Shown: positions 24,811-33,890, counted from the first letter of the stretch. The stretch is 64,000 nt of DNA from Caldicellulosiruptor kronotskyensis 2002 (GCF_000166775.1 NC_014720.1:2760001-2824000), one strand, 5' to 3'. Numbers and translations are program-made. The notes: generated by a model from the letters alone, not told the origin.

Positions 24811-27324
24811 TTACCTTCTCAGCTCAAGCTCAGCCCAGCGTGCTGCAAGGTAAGAGTGCTTGTACAAAGAATTTGATTTTTTATCAATAATTTTTTGCAA
24901 AACATCTTCAAGATCTTTTGAATACTTCTTATACCTCTCTTTCAGCCTTGCCATGAAATACACAAATCGCCACGACTTGAAAATTTCTTCTTGAGTCTGA
25001 GTCATCTTTTTAAGATTGCAAACGGCATAGATGCCGTTTATAAGCGCTTTTGAAACGTTCTTGCTACCAATTAAATCTGTAATTGCCTCTTTTAGCTTTT
25101 CCACATCCTCATAATCTTCCCAGCCAACAAAATTACCCCCAAACGCAAAACAGTCTTTTTTTCGCCCATCTTCTCTTTGGTACTCTTTGGCTTTGTCTAA
25201 ATGTTCTCCACACACAATAGCAACCCTGTAAATTGGATATTTTTTATCTGGTGCTATTTCAAAGCCCATTGAAAGCGTAATGTCTGGATTGTGGCATGAA
25301 AAGCTTCTAAACTCTGTATAAATTTTGTGTGCTGTATGCGGTAGCACATCCCACTGACCAAGTATGCAAAAGTCATCTCCACCTGCATAAATAACAACAA
25401 TATTGCTCTGCTGCTCACTTACAAGCCTGTTGAAATAGTAGCCGAAAAATAGTGAAAACTCCTCAGATAGAGTCATCACTCTTGAAATTGAACTGTCTTT
25501 GCCAAGCCCTTCTTTGAAAATTTTCCCCAGATTATCAACATCACCGCGAACAATTCCCCATGTTTTGATTCCTTTTGATGAGTTTGATATCTCATCTATT
25601 GTTTTAAGATTGTTTTCATCTTTAAATGGTGCATGGGTTGAAATATCCAGTGCTTCATAAAAATCAATCTCAAATTTATCGTCTGATTTTTTTCTATTTT
25701 CAAGATTATTATTTTTTTCTAACAATTTCTCCAATCGATTTCTGTCAATAACAATTGTATTATTCACTGGGTTTATAACCTTTTCAGAGTAGTTTGAAAA
25801 TTCAATCTTTCTTCCAAAGGCTTCAAAAATATCTTCTATGTTTTTAAAATCCGAAAACTCGATTTGTTCGCCCCATGATTCTTTGATAAAATCACTTTTC
25901 ATAAGTTTTTCACCAAATTCGACAAAACTCTCGCAAAACGGACAAAAATCAGGGTCATCTTCTTTGGGTCTCAGCGCTCTGTGGCAGTGAGGACATTTTT
26001 GTTCATAGTCCTCGTATGGTTCAAAGAATTTCAACTCTTGATTTTCAATAACGTTTCTAAATTTCGAAATCTTTTTCCTGTAGATTTTTGACGAAACTCT
26101 ATCAAAACAATCTCCAAAATTGCCTGAAAAATCATAAAGGTCAACTATATCTGTCTCAAGAAGTATACTGATTGAGCCTCGGTGTGCTTTAAATAAAAGC
26201 TTGTCAATTTCTTTCTGATAATCTTCCACTTTTTCTGCAAAATATGCAGGCATCAGAAGATAAAAATGTCCACCACCGTTAAATATTAGGTTGCAAATAG
26301 GCATATTTTCTTTTTTCAGAATGAACCTCGCAACTGTATCAAGCAAAAATGATATGTAAAACGACTTTGCCTTAAGAGCTTTCAGCGCCCCATCCATCTT
26401 TGTGTCAAAAACAAAATCTTGAATGCCAGAAATATCACCCTTAACAAGACAAAAGTACGGAAATTCTCCTTTTTTAATTGAAGAACCTCTACCGGATAGG
26501 ATTTTTGTATTGATTGACTCTAAAACTCTAACTCTTTCATTTTCCTGTGAAAACTCTTTTTTAAGCTGCCTGTCAAGACAAAATGCAATAGCAGCAGTTG
26601 ATTTGCTGTGCGCCCACAGTGATATGTCCGGTTTGGAATAATAAAAAGCTGATGGAATATTGTATGTGTAAATTCTGATTAAGTTGTAAATTGCTGATAC
26701 ATATTCTTCTAAATCAAAATGTATTCCATTCAAGGATTTTTCAAACTTATTTTTTAGTATTAAGGCTTTTTTAGAAAAGTCTTCCCAGAGATTTTGATAG
26801 TCATTTCTTGCGTTTGAATTAAAACTGTCAGTGGGATACTTAATTTCATACCTTTTTGTTAAATTTTTGTAGTAAGTTTTTCGACTATTTTTTTCATTTT
26901 TGTCAAGACATATCTGAGAAAGAATTGAAATAAGATACTTTGATTTGTCAGCAGATGTATCATCTTCTTCGATGTCTTTTCTGTCAACACTTGCTGAAAT
27001 CTTGTCCGCAACGCTTATTAGATATTGACTGTATGATGACGGTTTGTGATGATGAAGAACAAGATTTGTTACATCTTTCAAAATTTCTTTTTTAAATCTT
27101 TCTGGCAATATTTGCTGCACATAATATGCCCCCCAATCCTCATGCCGAGGAGCATGCTTTCCGGCTTCTTTAAAAAATACATCGTATTCTCTCGATATTG
27201 TTGTTTTAGCCTCAGAATTTTCGGTTCTCATATAAAACTTGCCAATGTCATGTAAAATAGCGCCAAGAAAAATGTTGTAATCCAAAATTTTATCTTCTGT
27301 TTGATGAGCATTGTAAAAAATCAT
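24811..27324 (-). CDS. cas10: Type III-A Cas10 (Csm1) with HD and GGDD motifs
   Basis: The 837-residue large subunit has an N-terminal HD domain (GAILHDIGKF, His25-Asp26), two zinc-binding CxxC pairs (residues about 444-464, CPHCHRALRPKEDDPDFCPFC) and a palm domain with VVIYAGGDDFCIL (GGDD near residues 648-651). HD gives single-strand DNA cutting and GGDD gives cyclic oligoadenylate synthesis when target RNA is bound; both motifs are complete. It heads the csm genes. Two CARF-HEPN genes and a Csx20-like gene in this window are fitting receivers and quencher of its signal. Confidence 0.95.
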   Translation of the reverse strand: MIFYNAHQTEDKILDYNIFLGAILHDIGKFYMRTENSEAKTTISREYDVFFKEAGKHAPRHEDWGAYYVQQILPERFKKEILKDVTNLVLHHHKPSSYSQYLISVADKISASVDRKDIEEDDTSADKSKYLISILSQICLDKNEKNSRKTYYKNLTKRYEIKYPTDSFNSNARNDYQNLWEDFSKKALILKNKFEKSLNGIHFDLEEYVSAIYNLIRIYTYNIPSAFYYSKPDISLWAHSKSTAAIAFCLDRQLKKEFSQENERVRVLESINTKILSGRGSSIKKGEFPYFCLVKGDISGIQDFVFDTKMDGALKALKAKSFYISFLLDTVARFILKKENMPICNLIFNGGGHFYLLMPAYFAEKVEDYQKEIDKLLFKAHRGSISILLETDIVDLYDFSGNFGDCFDRVSSKIYRKKISKFRNVIENQELKFFEPYEDYEQKCPHCHRALRPKEDDPDFCPFCESFVEFGEKLMKSDFIKESWGEQIEFSDFKNIEDIFEAFGRKIEFSNYSEKVINPVNNTIVIDRNRLEKLLEKNNNLENRKKSDDKFEIDFYEALDISTHAPFKDENNLKTIDEISNSSKGIKTWGIVRGDVDNLGKIFKEGLGKDSSISRVMTLSEEFSLFFGYYFNRLVSEQQSNIVVIYAGGDDFCILGQWDVLPHTAHKIYTEFRSFSCHNPDITLSMGFEIAPDKKYPIYRVAIVCGEHLDKAKEYQREDGRKKDCFAFGGNFVGWEDYEDVEKLKEAITDLIGSKNVSKALINGIYAVCNLKKMTQTQEEIFKSWRFVYFMARLKERYKKYSKDLEDVLQKIIDKKSNSLYKHSYLAARWAELELRR

Positions 27325-27431
27325 CTTTATTGCCCACCTTCTTTTTTATTGTGTAGTTCGACAGATTAAGTAGTTAAAATACACTTTATTCCATTATAAA
27401 ACAAAATCTCTTAAAAGGAAAGATTTACTTA

Positions 27432-27791
27432 TTAAAAATTCAACTTTAGCTCAAACAAGTTGTTTTCAATAATTATCTTTGCAAAATCAAGAGCTTTTTC
27501 CTTGAAATCATTGTAGCTGTATATTTCATCTGCTAAACCAAAATTAATATGCCCATTTTTAACATGAGCCCCTATAAAGTTAAAACCGGTAAAGGACTTT
27601 TCAAAGTTGATAGAAAACAATATCTCACCCGTTGCTTTATCTCTGCCTATAAGTCTGAAAGGATAGTTTATAAGCGGAAGGTTACATTCTTTGGCTTGCA
27701 AAAATACTCCTTCAATTTGGTCAGTGATTTCAATCTCCTCAACCACTGAGGTTTGCGATAGATATTTTGCTAAATGTGGATCTAAAATCAT
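27432..27791 (-). CDS. Unknown small protein upstream of cas10
   Basis: A 119-residue mixed alpha/beta protein without membrane segments or cysteine motifs (one Cys only). It reads IEGVFLQAKECNLPLINYPF, later ILFSINFEKSFTGFNFIGAH, and ends NNLFELKLNF. It lies on the same strand as the cas genes, 107 bases ahead of cas10 and 30 bases after another unknown gene, so it is probably in the cas transcript. I do not recognise the family. The ribosome site (AGAAAGGAGTAAAAACATG) is strong. Confidence 0.7.
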   Translation of the reverse strand: MILDPHLAKYLSQTSVVEEIEITDQIEGVFLQAKECNLPLINYPFRLIGRDKATGEILFSINFEKSFTGFNFIGAHVKNGHINFGLADEIYSYNDFKEKALDFAKIIIENNLFELKLNF

Positions 27792-27821
27792 GTTTTTACT
27801 CCTTTCTGTTGAAATTTGACA

Positions 27822-28103
27822 TTACAAATCATCAAGGCTTCCCATTTTTTCTTTGCTATTAGTCCACACACTGAATTCTCTTTTATAAACTGTCTTTAAA
27901 ACCTCAAAATCTATAGAATAACTTTGTAAACATCTCAATTTTTCTCTTGTAATTGATGAATCTTCCAGAATACTTACAATGATCTTGTAATTTGCTTTTA
28001 TCATTCTGAAAGCCTCATAAAGTTGTTTCAGGTTTTCTTCTTCTATGTCATCATAGGGTGGGAATCCAAACAATTGGATTATCTGTGGCATTCTTTCTGC
28101 CAT
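27822..28103 (-). CDS. Unknown protein, perhaps the second half of a frameshifted gene
   Basis: A 93-residue helical, charged protein (IIQLFGFPPYDDIEEENLKQ, then LYEAFRMIKANYK). Its ATG has no clear ribosome site and it overlaps the previous frame by 53 bases in another register. Either it is coupled to the 65-residue frame or both are parts of one protein of about 140 residues split by a frameshift. Family unknown. Confidence 0.5.
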   Translation of the reverse strand: MAERMPQIIQLFGFPPYDDIEEENLKQLYEAFRMIKANYKIIVSILEDSSITREKLRCLQSYSIDFEVLKTVYKREFSVWTNSKEKMGSLDDL

Positions 28104-28248
28104 TTTCTATGTGACTATCATATAAAATTTTTCTTAGCACCCATGCAGACTTGTCATTCTCCCAGAGATTTAACATATAGTCTGGAATAATCCCGCCATG
28201 GTTCATGTGTGAGACGCCAACAAGTACAGAACAGGTAACTGTTCCCAT
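28051..28248 (-). CDS. Unknown 65-residue protein, first gene of the cas operon
   Basis: The product starts MGTVTCSVLVGVSHMNHGGI and continues PDYMLNLWENDKSAWVLRKI. An ATG follows AAGGGGAGTGTAAA, a good ribosome site. The last 18 codons overlap the next frame, and their sequence (NATDNPIVWIPTL) looks less protein-like than the overlapping one, which suggests a frameshift near 28100. Function unknown; co-transcription with cas10 is likely from strand and spacing. Confidence 0.5.
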   Translation of the reverse strand: MGTVTCSVLVGVSHMNHGGIIPDYMLNLWENDKSAWVLRKILYDSHIENGRKNATDNPIVWIPTL

Positions 28249-28551
28249 TTTACACTCCCCTTCTTCTCTTCTATTTTTAGATCTGGCAATTTTTTAGTTT
28301 CTGTTGTAAGTTTAATCATTTCAAAATTTATTTTATAACTTTTTTTGGCAGTTGAAAAGTTCAAAAAATATGCGAACTTTTAATAATGATAGCAATTATT
28401 TAGTCAGTATGTAACCTGTATAGTCATTATTCATTATATTAGCGTTCTAAAATAAAAAGATATGTGTCAAAAATTATAACAAAGCAAAATAATACTTTTA
28501 CTATCATTTTGCCCTGGTATTTACTTTTATGTTTGTTTATTTTGTTATAAA
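28249..28551. other. Divergent intergenic region between the cas operon and leader 3
   Basis: About 300 bases without genes separate the leftward cas transcript from rightward array 3. The motif TATGCGAACTTTT at 28369-28381 resembles motifs at 33891 and 34045. A TATAAA-like box lies beside it on the minus strand, but I cannot define the promoter firmly. Confidence 0.4.
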
Positions 28552-28770
28552 TGGCTCCATGTATCTTGAAAAATAAGACTTAAATTAGCTTTTGTATTTA
28601 CCAATTGCTGTCGACCTGCAATCCCCCTAAAAACCCCCGGGGATCGACAGCAAAAGGTAATTTCTGGTATGTGTTGACTTTCAAGAGTTTGTGGAGTATA
28701 ATAGAAATAACATACTGCAGCTTGAAAACTTAACCATTTGTTCCTTGTGGCATTTTTCAAGCCTTCTACG
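28552..28770 (+). promoter_or_regulatory. CRISPR leader 3 with sigma-A promoter and hairpin
   Basis: TTGACT at 28674-28679, a 17-base spacer and TATAAT at 28697-28702 form a consensus promoter. The upstream hairpin has arms TTGCTGTCGA and TCGACAGCAA plus an inner CCCC/GGGG stem (28605-28653). It is nearly identical to leader 4. Confidence 0.85.
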
Positions 28771-29325
28771 GTTCGTAGCCTTCCCTTTGGGGATTGAAAC
28801 GACGCGCACAATTTTCGCAAATGCACTCGTACTCGGTTCGTAGCCTTCCCTTTGGGGATTGAAACTTTCATGAGAGCAAGAGTAGCAAAGTCGTCTTGCA
28901 AGTTCGTAGCCTTCCCTTTGGGGATTGAAACCAGGCGTCGGCGATGTAAAAGTATTTCCGTTATGGGTTCGTAGCCTTCCCTTTGGGGATTGAAACTCTG
29001 TCCTATAGACTCTGAGCCAATGCTCAGAGTCCGTTCGTAGCCTTCCCTTTGGGGATTGAAACGCAGAAGCTGAATATCAAGCAATAAGTGCTGGTGTAGG
29101 TTCGCAGCCTTCCCTTTGGGGATTGAAACCACGTGTTATTATGAAGGTGCGTTTGGTGATGAGCGTTCGTAGCCTTCCCTTTGGGGATTGAAACAAGTCT
29201 TTTTTTGTTCATCCTTCCATTTCAGATAAGGTTTGTAGCCTCCCCGTTGGGGGTTGAAACGCATATAACACCAGTCTGCCGTTGAGTTTGATATAGTTTG
29301 TAGCCTTCCTTATGGAGATTGAGGT
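28771..29325 (+). CRISPR. CRISPR array 3 (variant repeat, 9 units)
   Basis: The 30-base repeat differs from arrays 1 and 2 at two positions (GTTCGTAGCCTT instead of GTTTGTAGCCTC). Units start at 28771, 28836, 28902, 28967, 29033, 29100, 29165, 29231 and 29296. The last two are decayed and revert to the GTTTG type. Spacers are 35-37 bases. The final spacer (29261-29295) is identical to the final spacer of array 4. Confidence 0.96.
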
Positions 29326-29424
29326 AGAACATTGCCTTTGGGATTTGAGAGGAAGAAAATGAAGACTCTTCTTAAATAGTTGAAATGGATTGTATGTTAA
29401 AATTTTTTAACTTCTGGGAGAATA

Positions 29425-29466
29425 AAAAGATGCCAGGGATAAAGAAACAACTCCCCGGCATCTTTT
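29425..29466. terminator. Bidirectional terminator between array 3 and the cysteine-rich gene
   Basis: AAAAGATGCC (29425-29434) pairs with GGCATCTTTT (29457-29466), giving T-tracts in both directions. It would end pre-crRNA from the left and the convergent gene from the right. An identical copy lies at 32697-32739. Confidence 0.7.
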
Positions 29467-29487
29467 ATATCCAGTTTTAAATTGAAA

Positions 29488-30021
29488 TCATTCCTCTATT
29501 ATATCCTCTCCTTCATCTTCTAATCCTTCTGGATACATATCCTCAGGATCTGCATAGTGGCATATGTTAAATGTTGTAACATCAACTGATGATACTGGTG
29601 AGCTAATCGGAAAAAGTGCCATTGTAAGAGAAATGTTCCCTTTTTCCAAATCTTCTATTAACATTTCAAGCCCTATCTTGTCTTTATCAAGAATAATTGT
29701 TTTAACTGGGGGAATTTTAAATTGTGATATTGAATCACCAGAATCTAAACCAGCTTCATTATCAATTCCAGCTTGCTCAATAGCTTCTTCATAAGGATCA
29801 TAATCTCTTATCTTTTCCTTTATTACTTCAATTGCTTTTTTATCTACTATTGACATATAGACAATGTCACATTTTTTGCAAACCATATATGCAACATTTT
29901 CAAAATTCAGGGTGTATCCTGCCACTTTGACATTGACTCTTTTGCCCCATTCAATTTTCATCTCACTACTTCCGCATTCAGAACATATTGAAGGGGACAA
30001 AACTTTTATTAGAATGTTCAC
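29488..30021 (-). pseudogene. 5'-truncated copy of the array-linked cysteine-rich gene
   Basis: The 177 codons are nearly identical to the C-terminal part of the gene at 32761-33615 (changes include CDIVYMSI for CGIVYMST). Identity stops abruptly at about 30020, where the first 110 codons of the full gene are replaced by the end of an ATPase gene. A GTG at 30019-30021 could start translation, but there is no ribosome site. It keeps the zinc-ribbon (CSECG...CKKC) and the acidic tail, so a short product is conceivable. I rate it a broken duplicate. Confidence 0.7.
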
Positions 30022-30041
30022 AAATATCAGAACTATCTTTT

Positions 30042-31427
30042 CTAAATGTCAAATTCACTAATTAACAACACATGAGGATTTTGTTTAGCAAAACTTATTA
30101 CCTCATCTGTAAAACCACTTTTTGAAAATAACACGTAGAATTTTTTACTGTAATTAAAAATCATGCTTTTTTCGATTAGATTATTTAAAACAGACATGTC
30201 AACCTTTTGGTTTCTCCATTTGCATTCACCAAATAGTATGTTATTGTTATCAAATGCTACTATATCAATTTCTTCTTCACGCTTTTTATAAGGATTATTC
30301 CCCCACCATTTACCTATATTTTCAAAAATGAAAGGCAATCTTTTTTCCTTGTTTAAAATTTTAAGGTAATCCATACATATCTGTTCAAAAACCTCCCCAA
30401 TAAACTCATTCATGGAAGGTTTTATTTTATTCTCAACAACTTCATCAATCAATCCCTGTTCAATTAAAGTCTTGTTGGTAAAAACAAATCGATACCAGAA
30501 TCTAAAAAAATTATCCTTAATTCTGTAAATGCTTTTTCTGCTCTTTGCCTCCGAGAAAATAGGAGTTACTCTCTCAAGAATTTTTAAATCTATAAGTACA
30601 GAAATATATTTTGCACATTTATCAACTTCAACTCCTACTTTTGTAGCTATCTCATTTAATTTGCTGCTGCCTGTTGCAATAGCTTCTATTATCGAATTAT
30701 ACAAAGCTGGTTCTCTTACTTCTTGCCTTAAAAGCAGTTTTGGTTCTTCATAAAGATATGATGACTTGTCCAATATTTTTGTCTTGATGTTTTCGTATAT
30801 GTCTTTTGTGCTGTCAAAGATAATTAAATATTGAGGAATTCCTCCCAAAACCCCATATGCAATTACCTGTTCTTCAAAATTATAATTAGGGAAAAATTCT
30901 CTACTTTCAAAAAAATCAAATGGTTCCACTATTAACTGAGCAGTTCTTCGTCCATACAAAGGGCTTTTGTAGCTTAAAACTTCCTTTTCAATGAAACTTA
31001 CAGAAGAACCACAGACAATCAAAAAAAGTTTTGTGTTCTTTAAATGATGGTCAATCAAATTTTGCAGAAGTGATGGTATACTTTTGTTTGAATTAACTAT
31101 ATAAGGAAATTCGTCAATTACGACAACTAATCTTTTATCCTTTGCTTGCTGTGCTAAAAATATGAATGCCTTCTCCCATGACTCAAATTGGCTTATCAAT
31201 CCTCCAAGGTTAAAATAAGACAGTACCTTATTTGAAAAAGATTCAAGGTTAATTTTATCATTGTATTCCTCAGCAACAAAGAATATTGAGGGTTTATTTT
31301 TGCAAAACTCAGTAAGCAGAGTAGTTTTTCCAACACGCCTTCTTCCATACACAACAACAAAGTGAAATTTGTCTTCGTTATAAAGCCTGTTTAATGTTTC
31401 AAGTTCATATTTTCTTCCAATAAACAT
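30042..31427 (-). CDS. Archaeal-type ATPase with DUF234 nuclease-like domain, second copy
   Basis: This 461-residue relative of the protein at 6361 has VVYGRRRVGKTTLLTEF (Walker A), LVVVIDEFPYIV (Walker B), VCGSSVSFIEKEVL (sensor region), a winged helix (KLNEIATKVGVEVDKCAKYI) and a C-terminal EEEIDIVAFDNNNILFGECK, the D/E-C-K pattern of the nuclease-like end. It is intact, and its N-terminus is the source of the relic at 5934-6157. It lies between the two CRISPR cassettes and may have been involved in, or carried along by, their duplication. Role unknown. Confidence 0.85.
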   Translation of the reverse strand: MFIGRKYELETLNRLYNEDKFHFVVVYGRRRVGKTTLLTEFCKNKPSIFFVAEEYNDKINLESFSNKVLSYFNLGGLISQFESWEKAFIFLAQQAKDKRLVVVIDEFPYIVNSNKSIPSLLQNLIDHHLKNTKLFLIVCGSSVSFIEKEVLSYKSPLYGRRTAQLIVEPFDFFESREFFPNYNFEEQVIAYGVLGGIPQYLIIFDSTKDIYENIKTKILDKSSYLYEEPKLLLRQEVREPALYNSIIEAIATGSSKLNEIATKVGVEVDKCAKYISVLIDLKILERVTPIFSEAKSRKSIYRIKDNFFRFWYRFVFTNKTLIEQGLIDEVVENKIKPSMNEFIGEVFEQICMDYLKILNKEKRLPFIFENIGKWWGNNPYKKREEEIDIVAFDNNNILFGECKWRNQKVDMSVLNNLIEKSMIFNYSKKFYVLFSKSGFTDEVISFAKQNPHVLLISEFDI

Positions 31428-31437
31428 AAAATCACCT

Positions 31438-31497
31438 GCTTTAAAATTACTAACTTCAGAGTTACTAACTCTAAAGTTAATAATTTTGAAGTTTATA
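31438..31497 (-). repeat. Four tandem 15-bp repeats upstream of the ATPase gene
   Basis: Units begin at 31438, 31453, 31468 and 31483; the best match is ACTCTAAAGTTAATA and the common pattern is CTTnnnAGTTA. They cover the stretch between a TATAAT box near 31500 (minus strand) and the start codon at 31427. The same array stands before the ATPase relic at 6168-6227. Confidence 0.6.
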
Positions 31498-31747
31498 AAT
31501 ATTATAACACAGTTTCAGTTAGATTTCTATTGTGTTTTTGATTTTTCTGAAGTTCACGCCATTTTATGCTAATTTAATTCTTCTTTGTAGCTTGCATTAA
31601 TTATTCTTCAGTTATATATATTCTCTTTTTTATCCTTATCCAAATCTATCGGACGCATGCGATTCAAATTAAAAAAAGGAGCGAAATGATATATTATTTG
31701 TATCTATTCCTGTATATTGTATTTTTGTTTATACATTTTATTCCATA

Positions 31748-31966
31748 TTGTTGTATGTATTTTGAAATATAAGGCATAATTAGCTTTTGTACTTACCAAT
31801 TGCCGTCGACCTGCAATCCCCCTAAAAACCCCCGGGGATCGACAGCAAAAGGTAATTTCTGGTATGTGTTGACTTTCAAAAGTTTGTGGAGTATAATAGA
31901 AATAACATACTGCAGCTTGAAAACTTAACCATTTGTTCCTTGTGGCATTTTTCAAGCCTTCTACGG
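31748..31966 (+). promoter_or_regulatory. CRISPR leader 4 with sigma-A promoter and hairpin
   Basis: TTGACT at 31869-31874, 17 bases, TATAAT at 31892-31897. The hairpin region (31800-31848) has changed to GCCGTCGACC in the left arm, against GATCGACAGC on the right, so pairing is slightly weakened. The rest matches leader 3 almost base for base. Confidence 0.85.
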
Positions 31967-32598
31967 GTTCGTAGCCTTCCCTTTGGGGATTGAAACCATA
32001 CAAGATCAACACTCTCACCCACCTTATAACCGTTCGTAGCCTTCCCTTTGGGGATTGAAACTAATATTAACTGTAATCAACATTTACTGCATGTAAGGTT
32101 CGTAGCCTTCCCTTTGGGGATTGAAACAAAAGTCTCAACAAAGTATCGTCTTTATTAATGTTTGTTCGTAGCCTTCCCTTTGGGGATTGAAACGGGTTTT
32201 CAATATATAGTTGCTTTAAATGGTTGTAGGTTCGTAGCCTTCCCTTTGGGGATTGAAACAAAAGTCTCAACAAAGTATCGTCTTTATTAATGTTTGTTCG
32301 TAGCCTTCCCTTTGGGGATTGAAACGGGCTACCATGATTTTCCCTGTCCATATCGACCTTGGTTCGTAGCCTTCCCTTTGGGGATTGAAACTCTGTTCCT
32401 TTCTCACTCTGCATTATGACAGGTTCGTGTTCGTAGCCTTCCCTTTGGGGATTGAGGAGGAGGGGGTTTGTAGCCTCCCCGTTGGAGATTGAGGAAGAGG
32501 GGGGTTTGTAGCCTCCTCTTTGGAGATTGAAACGCATATAACACCAGTCTGCCGTTGAGTTTGATATAGTTTGTAGCCTTCCCTATGGAGATTGAAAT
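31967..32598 (+). CRISPR. CRISPR array 4 (11 repeat units, several decayed)
   Basis: Units start at 31967, 32032, 32098, 32164, 32230, 32296, 32362, 32429, 32466, 32504 and 32569. The first seven are exact copies of the array 3 repeat. Spacers 32128-32163 and 32260-32295 are identical. Units eight to ten lose the AAAC end or are separated by only about 10 G-rich bases instead of a spacer. The last spacer (32534-32568) equals that of array 3. Confidence 0.95.
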
Positions 32599-32696
32599 AG
32601 AACATTGCCTTTGGGATTTGAGAGGAAGAAAATGAAGACTCTTCTTAAATAGTTGAAATGGATTGTATGTTAAAATTTTTTAACTTCTGGGAGAAT

Positions 32697-32739
32697 AAAA
32701 AGATGCCAGGGATAAAGAAACAACTCCCCGGCATCTTTT
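32697..32739. terminator. Bidirectional terminator between array 4 and the cysteine-rich gene
   Basis: AAAAGATGCC (32697-32706) pairs with GGCATCTTTT (32730-32739). It is a copy of the element at 29425-29466 and lies between convergent units. Confidence 0.7.
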
Positions 32740-32760
32740 ATATCCAGTTTTAAATTGAAA

Positions 32761-33615
32761 TCATTCCTCTATTATATCCTCTCCTTCATCTTCTAATCCT
32801 TCTGGATACATATCCTCAGGATCTGCATAGTGGCATATGTTAAATGTTGTAACATCAACTGATGATACTGGTGAGCTAATCGGAAAAAGTGCCATTGTAA
32901 GAGAAATGTTCCCTTTTTCCAAATCTTCTATTAACATTTCAAGTCCTATCTTGTCTTTATCAAGAATAATTGTTTTAACTGGGGGAATTTTAAATTGTGA
33001 TATTGAATCACCAGAATCTAAACCAGCTTCATTATCAATTCCAGCTTGCTCAATAGCTTCTTCATAAGGATCATAATCTCTTATCTTTTCCTTTATTACT
33101 TCAATTGCTTTTTTATCTACTGTTGACATGTAGACAATGCCACATTTTTTGCAAACCATATATGCAACATTTTCAAAATTCAGGGTGTATCCTGCCACTT
33201 TGACATTGACTCTTTTGCCCCATTCAATTTTCATCTCACTACTTCCGCATTCAGAACATATTGAAGGGGACAAAACTTTTATTAGAATGTTATCATACTT
33301 AAAGTGATCTTTCTTATCTATTTTGTCTTTTATAGTTTTTATTTTTGTATTCCAGCACTGGTCAGGATTGCAGCTTGAGTCTTTTTCTTCTTTGTTATTA
33401 GGGCAAAGTCCAACCCAACCAGGACACTTTTTTGCCTGCAAATACTCTTTTGGCCTTTTGAAATTGCCAATTTCATCTTTTAATAGTTCTCTCAAACTTG
33501 CAAATGTTCTCAAACTTTCTCCAACATAATCAATCAAAGTTTGTTCATAATAAGATTCATGAAGTTTTATCACACCATCTTCATCGATATAAAAATAACT
33601 CAAACCTATCACCAC
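32761..33615 (-). CDS. Cysteine-rich zinc-ribbon protein of unknown family, array-linked
   Basis: The full-length 284-residue protein has an N-terminal region with conserved cysteines (KKCPGWVGLCP, then SSCNPDQCW) and a central zinc ribbon (SICSECGSSEMK, then MVCKKCGIVYM). An alpha/beta part (VKTIILDKDKIGLEMLIEDL) and a very acidic tail (DEGEDIIEE) follow. A paralogue at 50064 shares every one of these parts. A TTG 12 bases inside has the best ribosome spacing (AAGGTGG). It faces array 4 head-on. Function unknown; a role with CRISPR RNA is possible only from position. Confidence 0.75.
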   Translation of the reverse strand: MVIGLSYFYIDEDGVIKLHESYYEQTLIDYVGESLRTFASLRELLKDEIGNFKRPKEYLQAKKCPGWVGLCPNNKEEKDSSCNPDQCWNTKIKTIKDKIDKKDHFKYDNILIKVLSPSICSECGSSEMKIEWGKRVNVKVAGYTLNFENVAYMVCKKCGIVYMSTVDKKAIEVIKEKIRDYDPYEEAIEQAGIDNEAGLDSGDSISQFKIPPVKTIILDKDKIGLEMLIEDLEKGNISLTMALFPISSPVSSVDVTTFNICHYADPEDMYPEGLEDEGEDIIEE

Positions 33616-33624
33616 CTTGATTCT

Positions 33625-33771
33625 TTATATTCTAAAAAAGCCTTTAATAATTCCTAAGATAAATTTAAACATTAAATATAAAATTCCAAGCGAAATGAGT
33701 ATTAGCGGCAGGAGGATTGGAGCAAGGATAATCAAGATAATGACGGCAAACACTATCCCATCTTTTGCCAC
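33625..33771 (-). CDS. Small hydrophobic protein, 48 aa
   Basis: A GTG at 33769-33771 opens a frame ending at TAA 33625-33627, nine bases before the cysteine-rich gene starts. The product is a single strongly hydrophobic segment (VFAVIILIILAPILLPLILI) plus a second hydrophobic half and a basic end (GIIKGFFRI). AGAGG overlaps the start, so the true start may lie a few codons in. It is probably a membrane peptide co-transcribed with the downstream gene. Confidence 0.4.
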   Translation of the reverse strand: MAKDGIVFAVIILIILAPILLPLILISLGILYLMFKFILGIIKGFFRI

Positions 33772-33890
33772 CTCTTAAGGTAAAACATTTTTCATCTAAG
33801 CTTTAATAACTCTATTTTTCTTATACCCTCATCACACTTTATTTCTCACATACAGTTTATAACCAGCCATATTTTTGATCAACTCCAAAA

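Noticed and set aside
29564-29794. Plus-strand frame inside the duplicated cysteine-rich gene (also 32837-33067)
   Set aside because: It is the antisense shadow of the coding strand and appears in both copies only because the DNA is duplicated.
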